DNA of 64,000 nt. It comes from Microvirga lotononidis. GTDB taxonomy: Bacteria; Pseudomonadota; Alphaproteobacteria; Rhizobiales; Beijerinckiaceae. Shown here one piece after another: positions 9,613-22,379 of the stretch. Below the pieces are notes generated by a model. It saw nothing but the letters and a program-made list of their open reading frames with translations. It was not told the origin of the DNA and searched no databases. Positions within the stretch are counted from its first letter, which is position 1. Each line of letters starts with the position of its first letter. The stretch is taken from the NCBI RefSeq assembly GCF_034627025.1, contig NZ_CP141048.1, positions 3,670,001 through 3,734,000 on the forward strand, read 5' to 3'. The position numbers were made by a program, and so were the translations under genes.

Positions 9613-9720
9613 AACGCATCGGGCGGAAAAGTGGCTCCGGTTTTCCGCACCGGACGATGCGTTCGTCAAAAGAGAGGCATCGGACCCAAAAGCGGACACC
9701 ACTCCTGGGCCCGACGCCTG
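9613..9720. repeat. Dispersed palindromic repeat, family A, copy 2
   Basis: Two units in tandem: CGCATCGGGCGGAAAA ... TTTTCCGCACCGGACGATGCG, then GGCATCGGACCCAAAAG ... CTGGGCCCGACGCC. It lies between the divergent end of purB and the start of cfa. Confidence 0.8.
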
Positions 9721-9764
9721 ACTGGGGATTCTTGCTCAGTCGGGAAATATTTCCAACCCCCGAG

Positions 9765-11078
9765 CTATGCGCCGCCTGCGCCGAAGACCCGCGTGAAGAT
9801 CGTATCCACATGCTTGAAGTGGTAGCCGAGGTCGAAGCACGCTGCGATCTCGTCCGGGGACAGGTACTTCGTCACGTCCGCGTCGTTCTTCAGCAGGGTC
9901 AGGAAGTCGCCTTCCCCGCGCCAGACCGGCATGGCGTTGCGCTGGACGAGCCGGTAGGCATCCTCGCGGGATGCGCCCTTCTGGGTCAGGGCCAGCAGAA
10001 CCCGCTGTGAGTGGACGAGGCCGCCGAGACGGTCCAGGTTCTTCTGCATGTTCTCCGGGTAGACCACCAGCTTGTCGATGACGCTGGTCAGGCGGGCGAG
10101 CGCGAAGTCCAGGGTCACGGTGGCGTCGGGGCCGATCATGCGCTCGACGGACGAGTGGGAGATGTCCCGCTCGTGCCAGAGCGCCACGTTCTCCATGGCC
10201 GGCATGGCGTAGGCCCGGACCATGCGGGCAAGGCCCGTCAAGTTCTCGGTGAGCACGGGATTGCGCTTGTGCGGCATGGCGGAGGAGCCCTTCTGGCCGG
10301 CCGAGAAGAACTCTTCCGCCTCAAGGACTTCGCTCCGCTGCAGGTGGCGCACTTCCGTGGCCAGGCGCTCGATGGAGGACGCGATGACGCCGAGGGTGGC
10401 GAAATACATGGCGTGCCGGTCGCGGGGGATGACTTGGGTCGAGACCGGCTCGACCTGGAGGCCCATCTGCTCGGCCACGTATTCTTCGACGCTCGGGTCG
10501 ATATTGGCGAAGGTGCCGACCGCGCCCGAGATGGCGCAGGTGGAAATCTCCCGCCGCGCCTCGATCAGGCGGACCTTGCAGCGCTCGAACTCCGCATAGG
10601 CCTGGGCGAGCTTGAGGCCGAAGGTGGTGGGCTCCGCGTGGATGCCGTGCGAGCGGCCGATAGTCGGCGTCATCTTGTGCTCGAAGGCCCGGCGCTTGAT
10701 AGCGGCCAGCAGCTCGTCGAGATCGTGCAGGAGAAGGTCGGACGCGCGGGCGAGCTGCACGTTGAAGGTGGTGTCCAGCACGTCCGAGGAGGTCATGCCC
10801 TGGTGGACGAAGCGAGCCTCGGGTCCCACGATCTCGGCCAGATGCGTGAGGAAGGCGATGACATCGTGCTTCACCTCACGCTCGATGGCGTCGATCCGCT
10901 CCACGTCGAAGGTGGCCTTGGAGCCCTCCTCCCAGACCTTCTCCGCGGCTTCTTTCGGCACGACGCCGAGATTGGCGAGCGCCGTCGTGGCGTGGGCCTC
11001 GATCTCGAACCAGATGCGGAACTTGGTTTCCGGCGACCAGATGGCCACCATCTCGGGACGGCTGTAACGGGGGATCAT
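9765..11078 (-). CDS. purB: Adenylosuccinate lyase
   Basis: Acts twice in purine synthesis, releasing fumarate from SAICAR and from adenylosuccinate. From the ATG at 11078 the protein is 437 residues, starting MIPRYSRPEMVAIWS as in other alphaproteobacteria. The superfamily signature SSAMPHKRNP is at about 265-274 and the catalytic His region TIGRSHGIHAEPTT at about 139-152. It sits 58 bp downstream of rpe on the same strand and may be transcribed with it. Confidence 0.97.
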   Translation of the reverse strand: MIPRYSRPEMVAIWSPETKFRIWFEIEAHATTALANLGVVPKEAAEKVWEEGSKATFDVERIDAIEREVKHDVIAFLTHLAEIVGPEARFVHQGMTSSDVLDTTFNVQLARASDLLLHDLDELLAAIKRRAFEHKMTPTIGRSHGIHAEPTTFGLKLAQAYAEFERCKVRLIEARREISTCAISGAVGTFANIDPSVEEYVAEQMGLQVEPVSTQVIPRDRHAMYFATLGVIASSIERLATEVRHLQRSEVLEAEEFFSAGQKGSSAMPHKRNPVLTENLTGLARMVRAYAMPAMENVALWHERDISHSSVERMIGPDATVTLDFALARLTSVIDKLVVYPENMQKNLDRLGGLVHSQRVLLALTQKGASREDAYRLVQRNAMPVWRGEGDFLTLLKNDADVTKYLSPDEIAACFDLGYHFKHVDTIFTRVFGAGGA

Positions 11079-11136
11079 GGCTTTCCACTTCCACGCGGGT
11101 GATATGCCCGCGCGGTAGCACGATAGCCCTTTGATC

Positions 11137-11808
11137 TCAACGCGCCTTTGCGGCCGCCTCGCGAATGGCCGCCATGTTGGACGCATAGGCGCCGGGACCG
11201 CCCTTGAACGTGGCGGAGCCCGCGACGAGCACGTTGGCTCCGGCTTCCGCCACCAGCGGCGCGGTCTCGGACGTCACGCCGCCGTCGATCTCGATGTCGA
11301 TGTCCCGGTCTCCGACCATTTCCTTGATCCGGCGCAGCTTGTGGCAGACCGAGGGGATGAAGGCCTGTCCGCCGAAGCCCGGATTGACCGTCATCAGAAG
11401 GATCAGGTCGACCTCGTCGATCACAGGCTCGATGGAGCCTTCATGCGTGCCGGGATTGAGCACGATGCCGGCCTTCTTGCCGAGCTTGCGGATGGTCTGG
11501 AGCGAGCGGTGCAGGTGCGGCCCGGCTTCCGCATGAATGCTGATGATGTCGGCGCCCGCCTTGGCGAAGGCTTCCAGGTAGGGATCGACCGGGGCGATCA
11601 TCAGGTGGACGTCGAAGGGCTTGGACGTATGAGGGCGCAGGGCCTTCACCACGTCGGGGCCGATGGTGATGTTCGGCACGAAATGCCCGTCCATCACGTC
11701 GATATGGATCCAGTCCGCACCGGCGGAGTCGATGGCGCGGATTTCTTCGCCGAGCTTCGAGAAATCGGAAGCCAGGATCGAGGGGGCAATGAGGAGCGGG
11801 CGTGTCAT
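11137..11808 (-). CDS. rpe: Ribulose-phosphate 3-epimerase
   Basis: Interconverts ribulose-5-phosphate and xylulose-5-phosphate in the pentose phosphate and Calvin pathways. It is a 223-residue TIM barrel starting [20 protein letters not shown]. The metal/catalytic motifs [29 protein letters not shown] and EIDGGV are all present. A long upstream extension of the frame (to 11961) lacks homology and is not used. It is followed by purB. Confidence 0.97.
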   Translation of the reverse strand: MTRPLLIAPSILASDFSKLGEEIRAIDSAGADWIHIDVMDGHFVPNITIGPDVVKALRPHTSKPFDVHLMIAPVDPYLEAFAKAGADIISIHAEAGPHLHRSLQTIRKLGKKAGIVLNPGTHEGSIEPVIDEVDLILLMTVNPGFGGQAFIPSVCHKLRRIKEMVGDRDIDIEIDGGVTSETAPLVAEAGANVLVAGSATFKGGPGAYASNMAAIREAAAKAR

Positions 11809-12017
11809 GCCGCGCCGGTAGCACGAGCCTTTTCCCGCCGCAACGGGGCATCGAGCCGCTCGCTCGGACCAATTGAAGACCACTTGGCTGGGGAAGGGGG
11901 CTTTTGCGGCATGAAATCCGTGGACGGCTTCGAGCCAACGGGAGTAAAGATGCCTCATCAATAGGCATGAACGTCGTCTTCCGATCCTGGCGGATGGCGG
12001 AACGGGGCAGGGTCTCG

Positions 12018-13259
12018 ATGCGTAAGGATGTGGTTGTTCTGGGTGCCGGCATCGTCGGCGTGTCGATTGCGGTGCATCTGCAGAAGCGAGGACGGTCGGT
12101 CCTGCTCGTCGACAAGCGCAAGCCAGGCGAAGAGACCTCTTTCGGCAATGCCGGCCTGATCCAGCGCGAGGGCGTCTATCCTTACGGCTTCCCGCACGAT
12201 TTCGGCGCCCTGCTGCGCTATGCCCTCAACAACACCATCGACGCCCATTACCATTGGGCCGCGATCCCCAGGCTCGCACCGTTCCTGTGGCAGTACTGGA
12301 TGCATTCCCGTCCCGCCCAGCACAAGGCGATCGCCCGGATGTACGCGCCTCTCATCGAGCGCAGCGTCACCGAGCACATGGCGCTGGCGGAGGAATCCGG
12401 CTCCACGCACCTGATCCGTCCGACCGGCTGGATGAAGGTGTTCCGCGACGAGAAGAGCCGCGACGAGCAGTTCAAGGACGCGGAGGACGTGAAGCGCGAC
12501 TTCGGCGTCAATTTCGATGCGCTCGACACGCGGGCCGTGGCCGAGCGCGAGCCGCATCTCAAGGTCGAGACGAAGGGCGGCATTCATTGGACCGATCCGG
12601 CCTCGGTGTCCGACCCGCACATGCTGACCATGGGTTATGTCGGGCTGTTCGAGCGGCTCGGCGGCGAACTGGCGGCGGGCGACGCCCGCACGCTCGAGCA
12701 GACTCCGACCGGCTGGCGCGTCCAGACGGAGAAGGGGCCGGTCGACGCCGGCGAGGTCGTCATCGCCCTGGGCGCCTGGGCCGACGTGGTGACGACGAAG
12801 CTCGGCTATAACCTGCCTCTGGCTGTCAAGCGCGGCTACCACATGCATTACAAGGCCGTGGGCAATGCGGTGCTCAACCGGCCGACCCTCGATTTCGACC
12901 GGGGCTATTTCCTCGCCCCGATGACGAAGGGCATCCGCCTGACGACAGGGGCCGAGTTCGCCAACCGCGACGCGCCTAAGACGCCGGTTCAGCTTCAGCG
13001 GGCCGAGCCCATCGCCCGGGACTTCTTCCCCCTGGGCGAGCGGGTCGATCCCGAGCCCTGGATGGGCATGCGCCCCTGCACCCCGGACATGATGCCGATC
13101 ATCGGCCCGGCGCCCAAGCACAAGAACCTCTGGTTCGGCTTCGGCCACGCCCATCATGGCCTGACCCTCGGCCCGGTGACGGGACGGCTCCTGGCCGAGA
13201 TGATCACTGGCGAGACGCCTGTCGTCGATCCGAAGCCTTATCGGGCGGATAGGTTCTAG
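12018..13259 (+). CDS. DadA-like FAD-dependent D-amino-acid dehydrogenase
   Basis: Membrane-associated FAD oxidoreductase of the DadA family. It oxidises D-amino acids to keto acids and passes electrons to the respiratory chain. The start is the ATG at 12018, giving 413 residues and putting the FAD-binding [17 protein letters not shown] near residue 5; GGGCAGGG precedes it. The C-terminal [19 protein letters not shown] and [10 protein letters not shown] are typical of the family. No alanine racemase gene is adjacent, so the substrate is not settled. The TAG stop lies at the edge of a family A repeat. Confidence 0.88.
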   Translation: MRKDVVVLGAGIVGVSIAVHLQKRGRSVLLVDKRKPGEETSFGNAGLIQREGVYPYGFPHDFGALLRYALNNTIDAHYHWAAIPRLAPFLWQYWMHSRPAQHKAIARMYAPLIERSVTEHMALAEESGSTHLIRPTGWMKVFRDEKSRDEQFKDAEDVKRDFGVNFDALDTRAVAEREPHLKVETKGGIHWTDPASVSDPHMLTMGYVGLFERLGGELAAGDARTLEQTPTGWRVQTEKGPVDAGEVVIALGAWADVVTTKLGYNLPLAVKRGYHMHYKAVGNAVLNRPTLDFDRGYFLAPMTKGIRLTTGAEFANRDAPKTPVQLQRAEPIARDFFPLGERVDPEPWMGMRPCTPDMMPIIGPAPKHKNLWFGFGHAHHGLTLGPVTGRLLAEMITGETPVVDPKPYRADRF

Positions 13260-13376
13260 AGCCTCGGACCCAAAAGTGGAGACCACTTTTGGGATTCATC
13301 CGATGCTCCTTCTCTTGGCTGGCGCATCGGATTCGGCGGAAAACCGGGCCACTTTTCCGTCCGATGCGCTAGCCTC
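13258..13376. repeat. Dispersed palindromic repeat, family A, copy 3
   Basis: Best-preserved two-unit copy: GCCTCGGACCCAAAAGTGG ... CCACTTTTGGGATTCATCCGATGC, then GCGCATCGGATTCGGCGGAAAA ... TTTTCCGTCCGATGCGC. CTAG or TAG trinucleotides at its two outer edges are the stop codons of the convergent DadA-like and S58 peptidase genes. Confidence 0.9.
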
Positions 13377-14370
13377 GCGAGAACCTGTCCCGCCAGGCCG
13401 GCTGCGCGTCCGGATAGGGCAGGGCCGTCGCCTCGTAGACCCCGCGTGCGATCGCGCGGGTCAGCGCGTCGGCGGCAAGAGCCGTGAGTTCCGTGAACTC
13501 CGCCGCCTCGTCCTGGAGCGGCCTGCGCCCCGTAGCGGCGGTGAAGATCGTGTCGCCGTCGAACAGGGCGTGAGAGAAGCGCAGAGCCCGGGCAAGCCCC
13601 GCATGGGACGCGATGGCGAGGCGTTTGGCCTGGGCCTTCGTCAAGGCAGCGTCCGTCGCGACGAGCGCGATAGTCGTGGCCGGCTGCGGCCCGCCTTTCC
13701 AGACGAGCTGGCGTTTCTGCGCATCGACGCGCTCGGGATGCCCGTACCCGCCGAATTCCCCGCCTTCCTCCAGGGCGCCCGCCCAGAAATGCGGGCCGTT
13801 GCCGATGACCGCCGAGGCAATGCTGTTCACCACCACGAGCGCTCCGACCGTGTGACCGGCTGAGGTGACGGCGCTGGCCGAGCCGAGGCCTCCTTTGAAA
13901 TTCGCCGTCGTGGCGCCGTATCCGCCCCCGGCCGTGCCGAGTTCAAAGTCCGGTCCGGCCTGGCGGGCCGCGTCGTAGCCGAGTTCCCGATAGGGCGGGT
14001 AACGGCCCCAATCCTTGTTGCCGCCGTTGATGAGATCGAAGATGCACGCCTGCGGGACCAGGGGGACGAGCGCATCCCGGACGGCGAAGCCGATCCCCTG
14101 TTCTCTTAAGTAAGCCTGAACTCCACTGGCCGCATCGAGGCCAAAGGCGGAGCCGCCGGAGAGCACGACCCCGTGGATGCCGGGCGCCATCTTGTCCGGG
14201 TCGAGCAGATCGGTCTCGCGGGTGGCCGGAGCCCCGCCCATGACGAAGGCCGAGGCGACGGCCGGCGCGTCGAAGAGCGCGACTGTCACGCCGGAGCCGA
14301 GGGCGGAATCCTGGGCATTGCCGATGCGAAGGCCGGGGACGTCGGTGATGAGATTGCGGCGCTGTGTCAT
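13369..14370 (-). CDS. P1/S58-family peptidase (DmpA-like N-terminal nucleophile hydrolase)
   Basis: Self-processing amidase/aminopeptidase of the DmpA, BapA and NylC group, 333 residues. It opens NLITDVPGLRIGNAQD and contains GIHGVVLSGGSAFGLDAASGV, both strong family hallmarks. The segment GALVVVNSIASAVIG contains the likely autocleavage Asn-Ser and new N-terminal nucleophile (inferred from NylC/DmpA). The substrate is unknown. ATGs at 14382 and 14370 are both possible starts. Its stop is inside a family A repeat. Confidence 0.88.
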   Translation of the reverse strand: MTQRRNLITDVPGLRIGNAQDSALGSGVTVALFDAPAVASAFVMGGAPATRETDLLDPDKMAPGIHGVVLSGGSAFGLDAASGVQAYLREQGIGFAVRDALVPLVPQACIFDLINGGNKDWGRYPPYRELGYDAARQAGPDFELGTAGGGYGATTANFKGGLGSASAVTSAGHTVGALVVVNSIASAVIGNGPHFWAGALEEGGEFGGYGHPERVDAQKRQLVWKGGPQPATTIALVATDAALTKAQAKRLAIASHAGLARALRFSHALFDGDTIFTAATGRRPLQDEAAEFTELTALAADALTRAIARGVYEATALPYPDAQPAWRDRFSRG

Positions 14371-14466
14371 GGGGTGAAGCAAACCGAATTTCGGCCGCCT
14401 TCACAAGCTGGAGAACGGGCCTTTCACCGCCTTTCTCAAGCGGCCGCGACAGGATAGAAGGCTCCC

Positions 14467-15195
14467 ATGCTCAGTGTTTCCTATCCGGCCGCGGCGCTCG
14501 GCGGCCTCATCAGTTTCTTAAGTCCCTGCGTCCTGCCGCTGGTGCCGCCCTACCTGTCGTTTCTCGCCGGCACCACCTTCGACCGGCTGAGCGCGGGAGA
14601 CGACCGCGCCGTCCGGCAGCGGGCCATCCTGGCGGCCTTGCTGTTCGTGGCGGGCTTCTCGACCGTCTTCGTGCTGCTGGGAGCCACGGCCTCGGCCCTG
14701 GGGCAGGTGATCCGGCAATATCTCGATGTCCTGAGCACCGTGGCGGGCATCGCCATCATCGTGATGGGCCTGCATTTCCTCGGGCTCTTCCGCATCGGCC
14801 TGTTCTACCGCGAGGCCCGGTTCCAGGTGACGAGACCCGTGGGGCTCTGGGGCGCCTACGTGATGGGCCTTGCCTTCGCCTTCGGCTGGACACCCTGCAT
14901 CGGTCCGGTCCTCGCCGCGATCCTGACCGTGGCTGGCTCGGAGGACAGCGTGTCTTACGGCGCCCTTTTGCTCGCCGCCTATTCGGCCGGACTCGGCATT
15001 CCCTTCCTGCTCGCCGCCTTCGCCATGAAGCCGTTCGTGGCGCTTCTGAAGCGCATGCGCTCCCGCTTCGCCCTGATCGAGAAGGTCATGGGCGTTCTCC
15101 TCGTCCTCACCGGCATCGCCTTCCTCACCGGCTGGATCGGCAACATGTCGTTCTGGCTCCTGGAGACGTTTCCGGCGCTGGGGACGCTGGGGTAG
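14467..15195 (+). CDS. ccdA: Cytochrome c biogenesis / thiol-disulfide membrane protein CcdA
   Basis: Inner-membrane protein that carries reducing equivalents from cytoplasmic thioredoxin to periplasmic thiol proteins. It is 242 residues with six predicted membrane segments. The redox cysteine pair is in FLSPCVLPLVPPY near the N-terminus and in FGWTPCIGPVLAA in the middle. Family size and topology match CcdA rather than full-length DsbD. It stands alone, divergent from the peptidase gene. Confidence 0.93.
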   Translation: MLSVSYPAAALGGLISFLSPCVLPLVPPYLSFLAGTTFDRLSAGDDRAVRQRAILAALLFVAGFSTVFVLLGATASALGQVIRQYLDVLSTVAGIAIIVMGLHFLGLFRIGLFYREARFQVTRPVGLWGAYVMGLAFAFGWTPCIGPVLAAILTVAGSEDSVSYGALLLAAYSAGLGIPFLLAAFAMKPFVALLKRMRSRFALIEKVMGVLLVLTGIAFLTGWIGNMSFWLLETFPALGTLG

Positions 15196-15266
15196 CGCCG
15201 CACAGGAATCGGGTCGCTCCAGGGGGACGAACTTGCCATCGTGGTGATCCCACACGGAGATCGCCT

Positions 15267-15734
15267 ATGTCCTTCCTGATCCGCGGCCTCGATGCCGAGC
15301 CTTTCGCGCCCCTGTTCGAACTGAATGATGCCGACCTCAGGGCCATCGGCGCCCAGCGCGTCCATGCCGATGAGGCCGATGCCTATCCGTGCCGCGTGTC
15401 CCTGACCCGGGTTGCGGTCGGGGAGGAGCTTCTGCTGCTCAACCACGCTCATCAGACGACCGGGACGTCACCCTATCGCGCGGCCGGTCCGATCTTCGTC
15501 AGCCGGTCAGGGAAGGCCGGGACGTATCGGGGCGAATTGCCACCGATGATGCGGGACCGACTCCTGTCCTTAAGGGCCTATGATGCCGCAGCCTTCATCG
15601 TCGATGCGGAGGTGGCCGAGGGTGAGGACGTTCTCGAGGTGATCGGACGGTTCTTCGCCAACACGCACGTCGCGCATATCGATGCCCATTTCGCCCGGCG
15701 CGGCTGCTTCGCCGCCCGGATCGAGCGGGCCTGA
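15267..15734 (+). CDS. DUF1203 domain protein
   Basis: 155-residue cytoplasmic protein of the DUF1203 family, recognised from PYPCRVSL-like (AYPCRVSLTRVAVGEELLLLN), the SPYRAAGPIFV segment and the ending HVAHIDAHFARRGCFA. Molecular function is unknown in the family. GGAGA precedes the ATG at 15267. Its stop is immediately followed, with no gap, by the stop of the convergent ACT-domain gene. Confidence 0.85.
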   Translation: MSFLIRGLDAEPFAPLFELNDADLRAIGAQRVHADEADAYPCRVSLTRVAVGEELLLLNHAHQTTGTSPYRAAGPIFVSRSGKAGTYRGELPPMMRDRLLSLRAYDAAAFIVDAEVAEGEDVLEVIGRFFANTHVAHIDAHFARRGCFAARIERA

Positions 15735-16121
15735 TCACTCCTCGCTTCGGACCGTGTGCCCGGCGGCTCTCAGCGCCGCGGCGGCCTTGTCCGTATCGCC
15801 CGCCTTCACCAGCACGTAATCGGTGCTGAAGGTGGAGGTGGCGAAGATGCCCACGCCGGCGCCCGCCAGCGGCGCGAGCACGGAAGCGAGAATACCCGGA
15901 ACACTGAAATCGAAGCTCTGTTCGATCCGGAAGCAGCGCCAGCCGGCATCGATTTCGGCGTGCGGCGGGGCATGGTCGAGGGGGCAGACGAGCGTCGTTT
16001 CCTCGGTCGCCTGGACGAGGAGAGAGAAGGGGCCGGGTGCAGGAGCCACGGCCGGCGTGTCTGAAGGAAAACGGCAGACGGCGTAGGAGTTCTTGAGCAG
16101 GGAAAGGTTGAGAGCGGGCAT
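15735..16121 (-). CDS. ACT-domain (CASTOR-like) small protein
   Basis: 128-residue protein made of tandem ACT-like folds, ending LAGAGVGIFATSTFSTDYVLVKAGD. ACT proteins of this type bind small ligands such as amino acids; the ligand here is unknown. The start at 16121 (MPALNLSLLKNSY) is chosen because the longer frame runs into a family B repeat. Confidence 0.8.
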   Translation of the reverse strand: MPALNLSLLKNSYAVCRFPSDTPAVAPAPGPFSLLVQATEETTLVCPLDHAPPHAEIDAGWRCFRIEQSFDFSVPGILASVLAPLAGAGVGIFATSTFSTDYVLVKAGDTDKAAAALRAAGHTVRSEE

Positions 16122-16163
16122 CGTCACCAGTTTCCGAGAGGCCGGTTGGAAATTCATTTTTCT

Positions 16164-16254
16164 CGTCATGCCCGGCCTTGTGCCGGGCATCCACGCCTTT
16201 GCTGGGCTGTGGTTCCCAAGACGTGGGTGGCCGGGACGAGCCCGGCCACGACGT
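16164..16254. repeat. Dispersed palindromic repeat, family B, copy 1
   Basis: Begins CGTCATGCCCGGCCTTGTGCCGGGCAT and ends GGCCGGGACGAGCCCGGCCACGACG. It is thus a long imperfect palindrome whose outer GTCATG / CACGAC arms enclose two smaller hairpins. Confidence 0.8.
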
Positions 16255-16329
16255 GGGTTATATCAACGGAAAACGGAGAAGCCTCGGTTTCCTGTTTCTG
16301 GCTCGGCCCTTGAGCAGGATGTCCATAAG

Positions 16330-16356
16330 AAAACCCGCCCTGTCGCCAGGGCGGGT
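16330..16356 (-). terminator. Rho-independent terminator of livK
   Basis: Stem ACCCGCCCTG / CAGGGCGGGT with a 4-nt loop. On the minus strand it is followed by TTTTCTT and lies 30 bp after the livK stop. Confidence 0.9.
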
Positions 16357-16385
16357 CTCCGAATGTCGGCTTTCAGGCCGATCGA

Positions 16386-17513
16386 TTACATGGCGAGTTC
16401 GTTGCCCGTGTAGTCGATCTTGCCGTCGGCGCCCTTCTTCCAGACGTACATGACGTAGTCCGGACGGGTGATGTCGCCCTTCTTGTCGAAGGAGAGGTCA
16501 CCGATGACGGTCTTGAAGGGCTTGCCGGCCTTCATGACGTCGGCAACCTTCTTGCCGTCGAAGCTGCCGGCCTGCTTGGCGGCGTCGGCCAGGATCTGGG
16601 CGGCCGCATAGCTGTAGAGCGTGTAGGCTTCAGGCTCGTAGTTCTTGGCCTTGAACTTGGCCACCACGTCCTTGGCGTTCGGGTTCTTGCGCGGATCCGG
16701 CGAGAAGGTCATCAGGGTGCCTTCGGCGCCCGGGCCGGCGATCGAGACGAACTCGGCCGACACGATGCCGTCACCCGACATGAGCGGGGCGTTCAGGCCC
16801 TGGTCGCGCATCTGGCGGATGATGAGGCCGGCTTCCGTGTGGAGGCCGCCGAAATAGACGACGTCGACGCCAGCCTGCTTCAGCTTCGACACGAGAGCGG
16901 AGTAGTCCTTCTCGCCCGGGTTCACGCCTTCATAGACGACTTCCTTCAGACCCTTGGAGTTCATGGTCTTCTGGGTCTCGTCGGCAAGGCCCTTTCCGTA
17001 GGGGGTCTTGTCGTGGATGACGGCGACCTTCTTGCCCTTGAACTTGTCGGCGAGGTAGCTGCCGGCAACGAGGCCCTGCTGGTCGTCGCGTCCGCAGGTG
17101 CGGAAGGTGTTCCACAGGCCGCGCTCGGTGAACTGCGGGTTGGTCGAAGCGGGCGAAACCTGGACGATGCCAGCTTCCTCGTAGACGGAGGAGGCGGGGA
17201 TCGAAACGCCGGAGTTGAAGTGGCCGACGACGAACTTCACGCCTTCAGCGGCGAACTTGTTCGCCACCGACACGCCCTGCTTCGGATCGGACACGTCGTC
17301 GCCGACGACGACCTGGAGCTTCTGTCCATTGATGCCGCCAGCGGCATTGATGTCTTCGACAGCCTGCTCGACGCCGTTCTTCAGCTGGGCGCCGAAGGCC
17401 GCGTTCGGGCCGGTGATGGGGCCAGCGACGCCGATCTTGATCTGGGCGCTGGCAGCGCTGGAGAAGGCGAGGCCAAGACCAAGCGCCACGCCGGTCAACA
17501 GCAGTTTTTTCAT
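16386..17513 (-). CDS. livK: Branched-chain amino-acid ABC transporter, periplasmic binding protein
   Basis: Periplasmic solute receptor of the LIV-I type, 375 residues. It has a signal peptide MKKLLLTGVALGLGLAFSSA, cleaved after ASA, and mature QIKIGVAGPITGPNAAFGAQ. Family features include FVVGHFNSGVSIPAS and GVDVVYFGGLHTEAGLI. GAGGAG precedes the start. It lies downstream of livHMGF on the same strand, separated by about 240 bp that hold a family A repeat. It may be expressed separately, as is common for the more abundant receptor. Confidence 0.95.
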   Translation of the reverse strand: MKKLLLTGVALGLGLAFSSAASAQIKIGVAGPITGPNAAFGAQLKNGVEQAVEDINAAGGINGQKLQVVVGDDVSDPKQGVSVANKFAAEGVKFVVGHFNSGVSIPASSVYEEAGIVQVSPASTNPQFTERGLWNTFRTCGRDDQQGLVAGSYLADKFKGKKVAVIHDKTPYGKGLADETQKTMNSKGLKEVVYEGVNPGEKDYSALVSKLKQAGVDVVYFGGLHTEAGLIIRQMRDQGLNAPLMSGDGIVSAEFVSIAGPGAEGTLMTFSPDPRKNPNAKDVVAKFKAKNYEPEAYTLYSYAAAQILADAAKQAGSFDGKKVADVMKAGKPFKTVIGDLSFDKKGDITRPDYVMYVWKKGADGKIDYTGNELAM

Positions 17514-17635
17514 GAGGTCACTCCTCTGGGTGGTTTTATAGGCCCCCCTTCCTTTGTGGGGCCGGTTTGACGGTAGACCCGTCATCCGAGGTAACATCAT
17601 GCTGTTTTTTAAGCGGATGTCACCTGGGAATTTTT

Positions 17636-17757
17636 CGACCGGAGCGTCGGGCCCAAAAGAGGAAACCCTTTTTGGGATCAATCCGATGCGCCGTCTTTTT
17701 AACGCAGCGCATCGTTCGGTGCGGAAAGCCTGATCCGCCTTTCCGCACGATGCGCTC
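17636..17757. repeat. Dispersed palindromic repeat, family A, copy 4
   Basis: Two units: GCGTCGGGCCCAAAAG ... TTTTTGGGATCAATCCGATGCG, then GCGCATCGTTCGGTGCGGAAAG ... CTTTCCGCACGATGCGC. Its right edge contains the stop codon of the DUF6867-like gene. Located between livK and the liv permease/ATPase genes. Confidence 0.85.
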
Positions 17758-18117
17758 AGCCCTTCACGGCGGACGTCTTTTCCCGCCAGGAGAAGGGGCC
17801 GCTCCGCTCGTAGAGCCAGCGGTATTGGGTGGTCATCATGCGGGCGCGGCGGTACTGGAAACCCAGGGCGCCGACGATCAGCAGCACGATGGTGTCGACC
17901 GCGTAATAATGGATCGACAGCAGCGTCCCGCCGAACAGGGCGAAGTGGATGAAGCGCACCGCGGCGCCGAGGATGAAGAGGTAGATGATCAGCGTCCAGA
18001 AAGGTCGCCAGGTCAGCGCGATGGCCCGGCCGGTCATCCAGGCCGCCCACCCGCCCATGATCACGGTGATGAGAAGAAAGAGCCAGATCGACGGCTCTTC
18101 GTAGAGGATGCCCTGCA

Positions 18118-18118
<1 letters not shown>
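17756..18118 (-). CDS. DUF6867-like small membrane protein of the liv operon
   Basis: 120-residue protein with three predicted membrane segments (about 12-30, 38-60 and 67-87) and a basic cytoplasmic tail. Its ATG overlaps the livF stop (ATGA), so the two are translationally coupled. Similar genes accompany branched-chain amino-acid transporter genes in Hyphomicrobiales; the DUF name is from memory. A transporter accessory role is inferred only from this position. The stop codon falls in a repeat, so the C-terminal residues may vary between strains. Confidence 0.75.
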
Positions 18119-18887
<769 letters not shown>

Positions 18888-18891
<4 letters not shown>

Positions 18892-19729
18892 GCGCCGACC
18901 TCCGCCTCGACCTTCTCGACTTCGTCATCGGCCACGCCGAGATAGGCAGCGATGACTTTGGGATCGTTCCTGACCTCGGCGGGTGCGCCGTCCGAGATTT
19001 TGGTGCCGTAATCGAGCACCACTACATGGTCCGAGATCTGCATCACGACCGACATGTCGTGCTCGATCAGGAGGATCGACGTTCCGTTGTCCTTGCGGAT
19101 CGACAGGAGCAGCTCGTTGAGCTCGAGGGATTCGCGCGGATTGAGGCCCGCCGCCGGCTCGTCGAGGCAGAGCAGGAGCGGGTCCGTACACATGGCGCGA
19201 GCGATTTCCAGGCGGCGCTGGTCACCGTAGGGAAGGTCGCCGGCCGGGTCGTCGGCCCGGTGGATCAGGCGGGCCTTCTCCAGCCAGTACTTGGCCTTCT
19301 CGATGGCCTCCTTCTCGGCCTTGCGGTAGCCCCCGACCCCGAGAACGCCCAGGAACGTGAAGCCCGAGGCGATCATGAGCGGGTTGTGCTGGGCCACCAG
19401 CAGGTTCTCGAGCACCGTCATGCCGGAGAACAGGCGGATGTTCTGGAAGGTGCGGGCGACCTTGCCCTTCCAGTTGATGTCGTAGCCCGGCAGCCGCTCC
19501 AGGAGCAGATGCGAACCGTCGGGCTTGCGCAGCGCGATCATGCCTTCCGTCGGCTTGTAGAAGCCGGTGATGCAGTTGAAGACCGTGGTCTTGCCCGCTC
19601 CGTTGGGGCCGATGAGCGCCGTGATGTCGCCGCGCCCGGCCTTGAAGGAGAGGTCGTTGATGGCGACGAGGCCGCCGAAGCGCATCGTGAGATGCTGCAC
19701 GTCGAGGATGGGATCCTGCAGCCAGCGCA

Positions 19730-19730
<1 letters not shown>
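18888..19730 (-). CDS. livG: Branched-chain amino-acid ABC transporter ATPase LivG
   Basis: Second ATPase of the transporter, 280 residues. It has Walker A GPNGAGKTT, the LivG-type insertion with VARTFQNIRLFSGMTVLENLLVAQH, GDQRRLEIARAM in place of the LSGGQ signature, and Walker B LLCLDEPAAGLNP. It overlaps livM by one base (TAATG type) and livF by four. Confidence 0.96.
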
Positions 19731-21142
<1,412 letters not shown>

Positions 21143-21156
21143 GCTTTTCAGGCCCC

Positions 21157-22077
<921 letters not shown>

Positions 22078-22379
22078 GTCCTACCCTTGCCCCTCTGGAA
22101 TGGGGTCATTCTTGGGAAACACCTCAGGAAAGCACGATGCCAGAGCAACGCCAAGCCTGACGTAAGATGCTGATGTCTCTACCAAACGGATTTTCGTTCG
22201 ACAACTTTCTGTTAAGTTTCCTATTACCGCTCCTGATGGAATAAGCGGCAGGGGCTGATGCAATACTGGGCAAGTTCCGTTCTGCCTACCGCTTCCAAAG
22301 ACTAAGGCCAGGAACCATATGGCTCCGTACGACCTTGTGCTCTGCCCTGAAAGCGTGGAAGAGGCTTGTCTGGAATATC

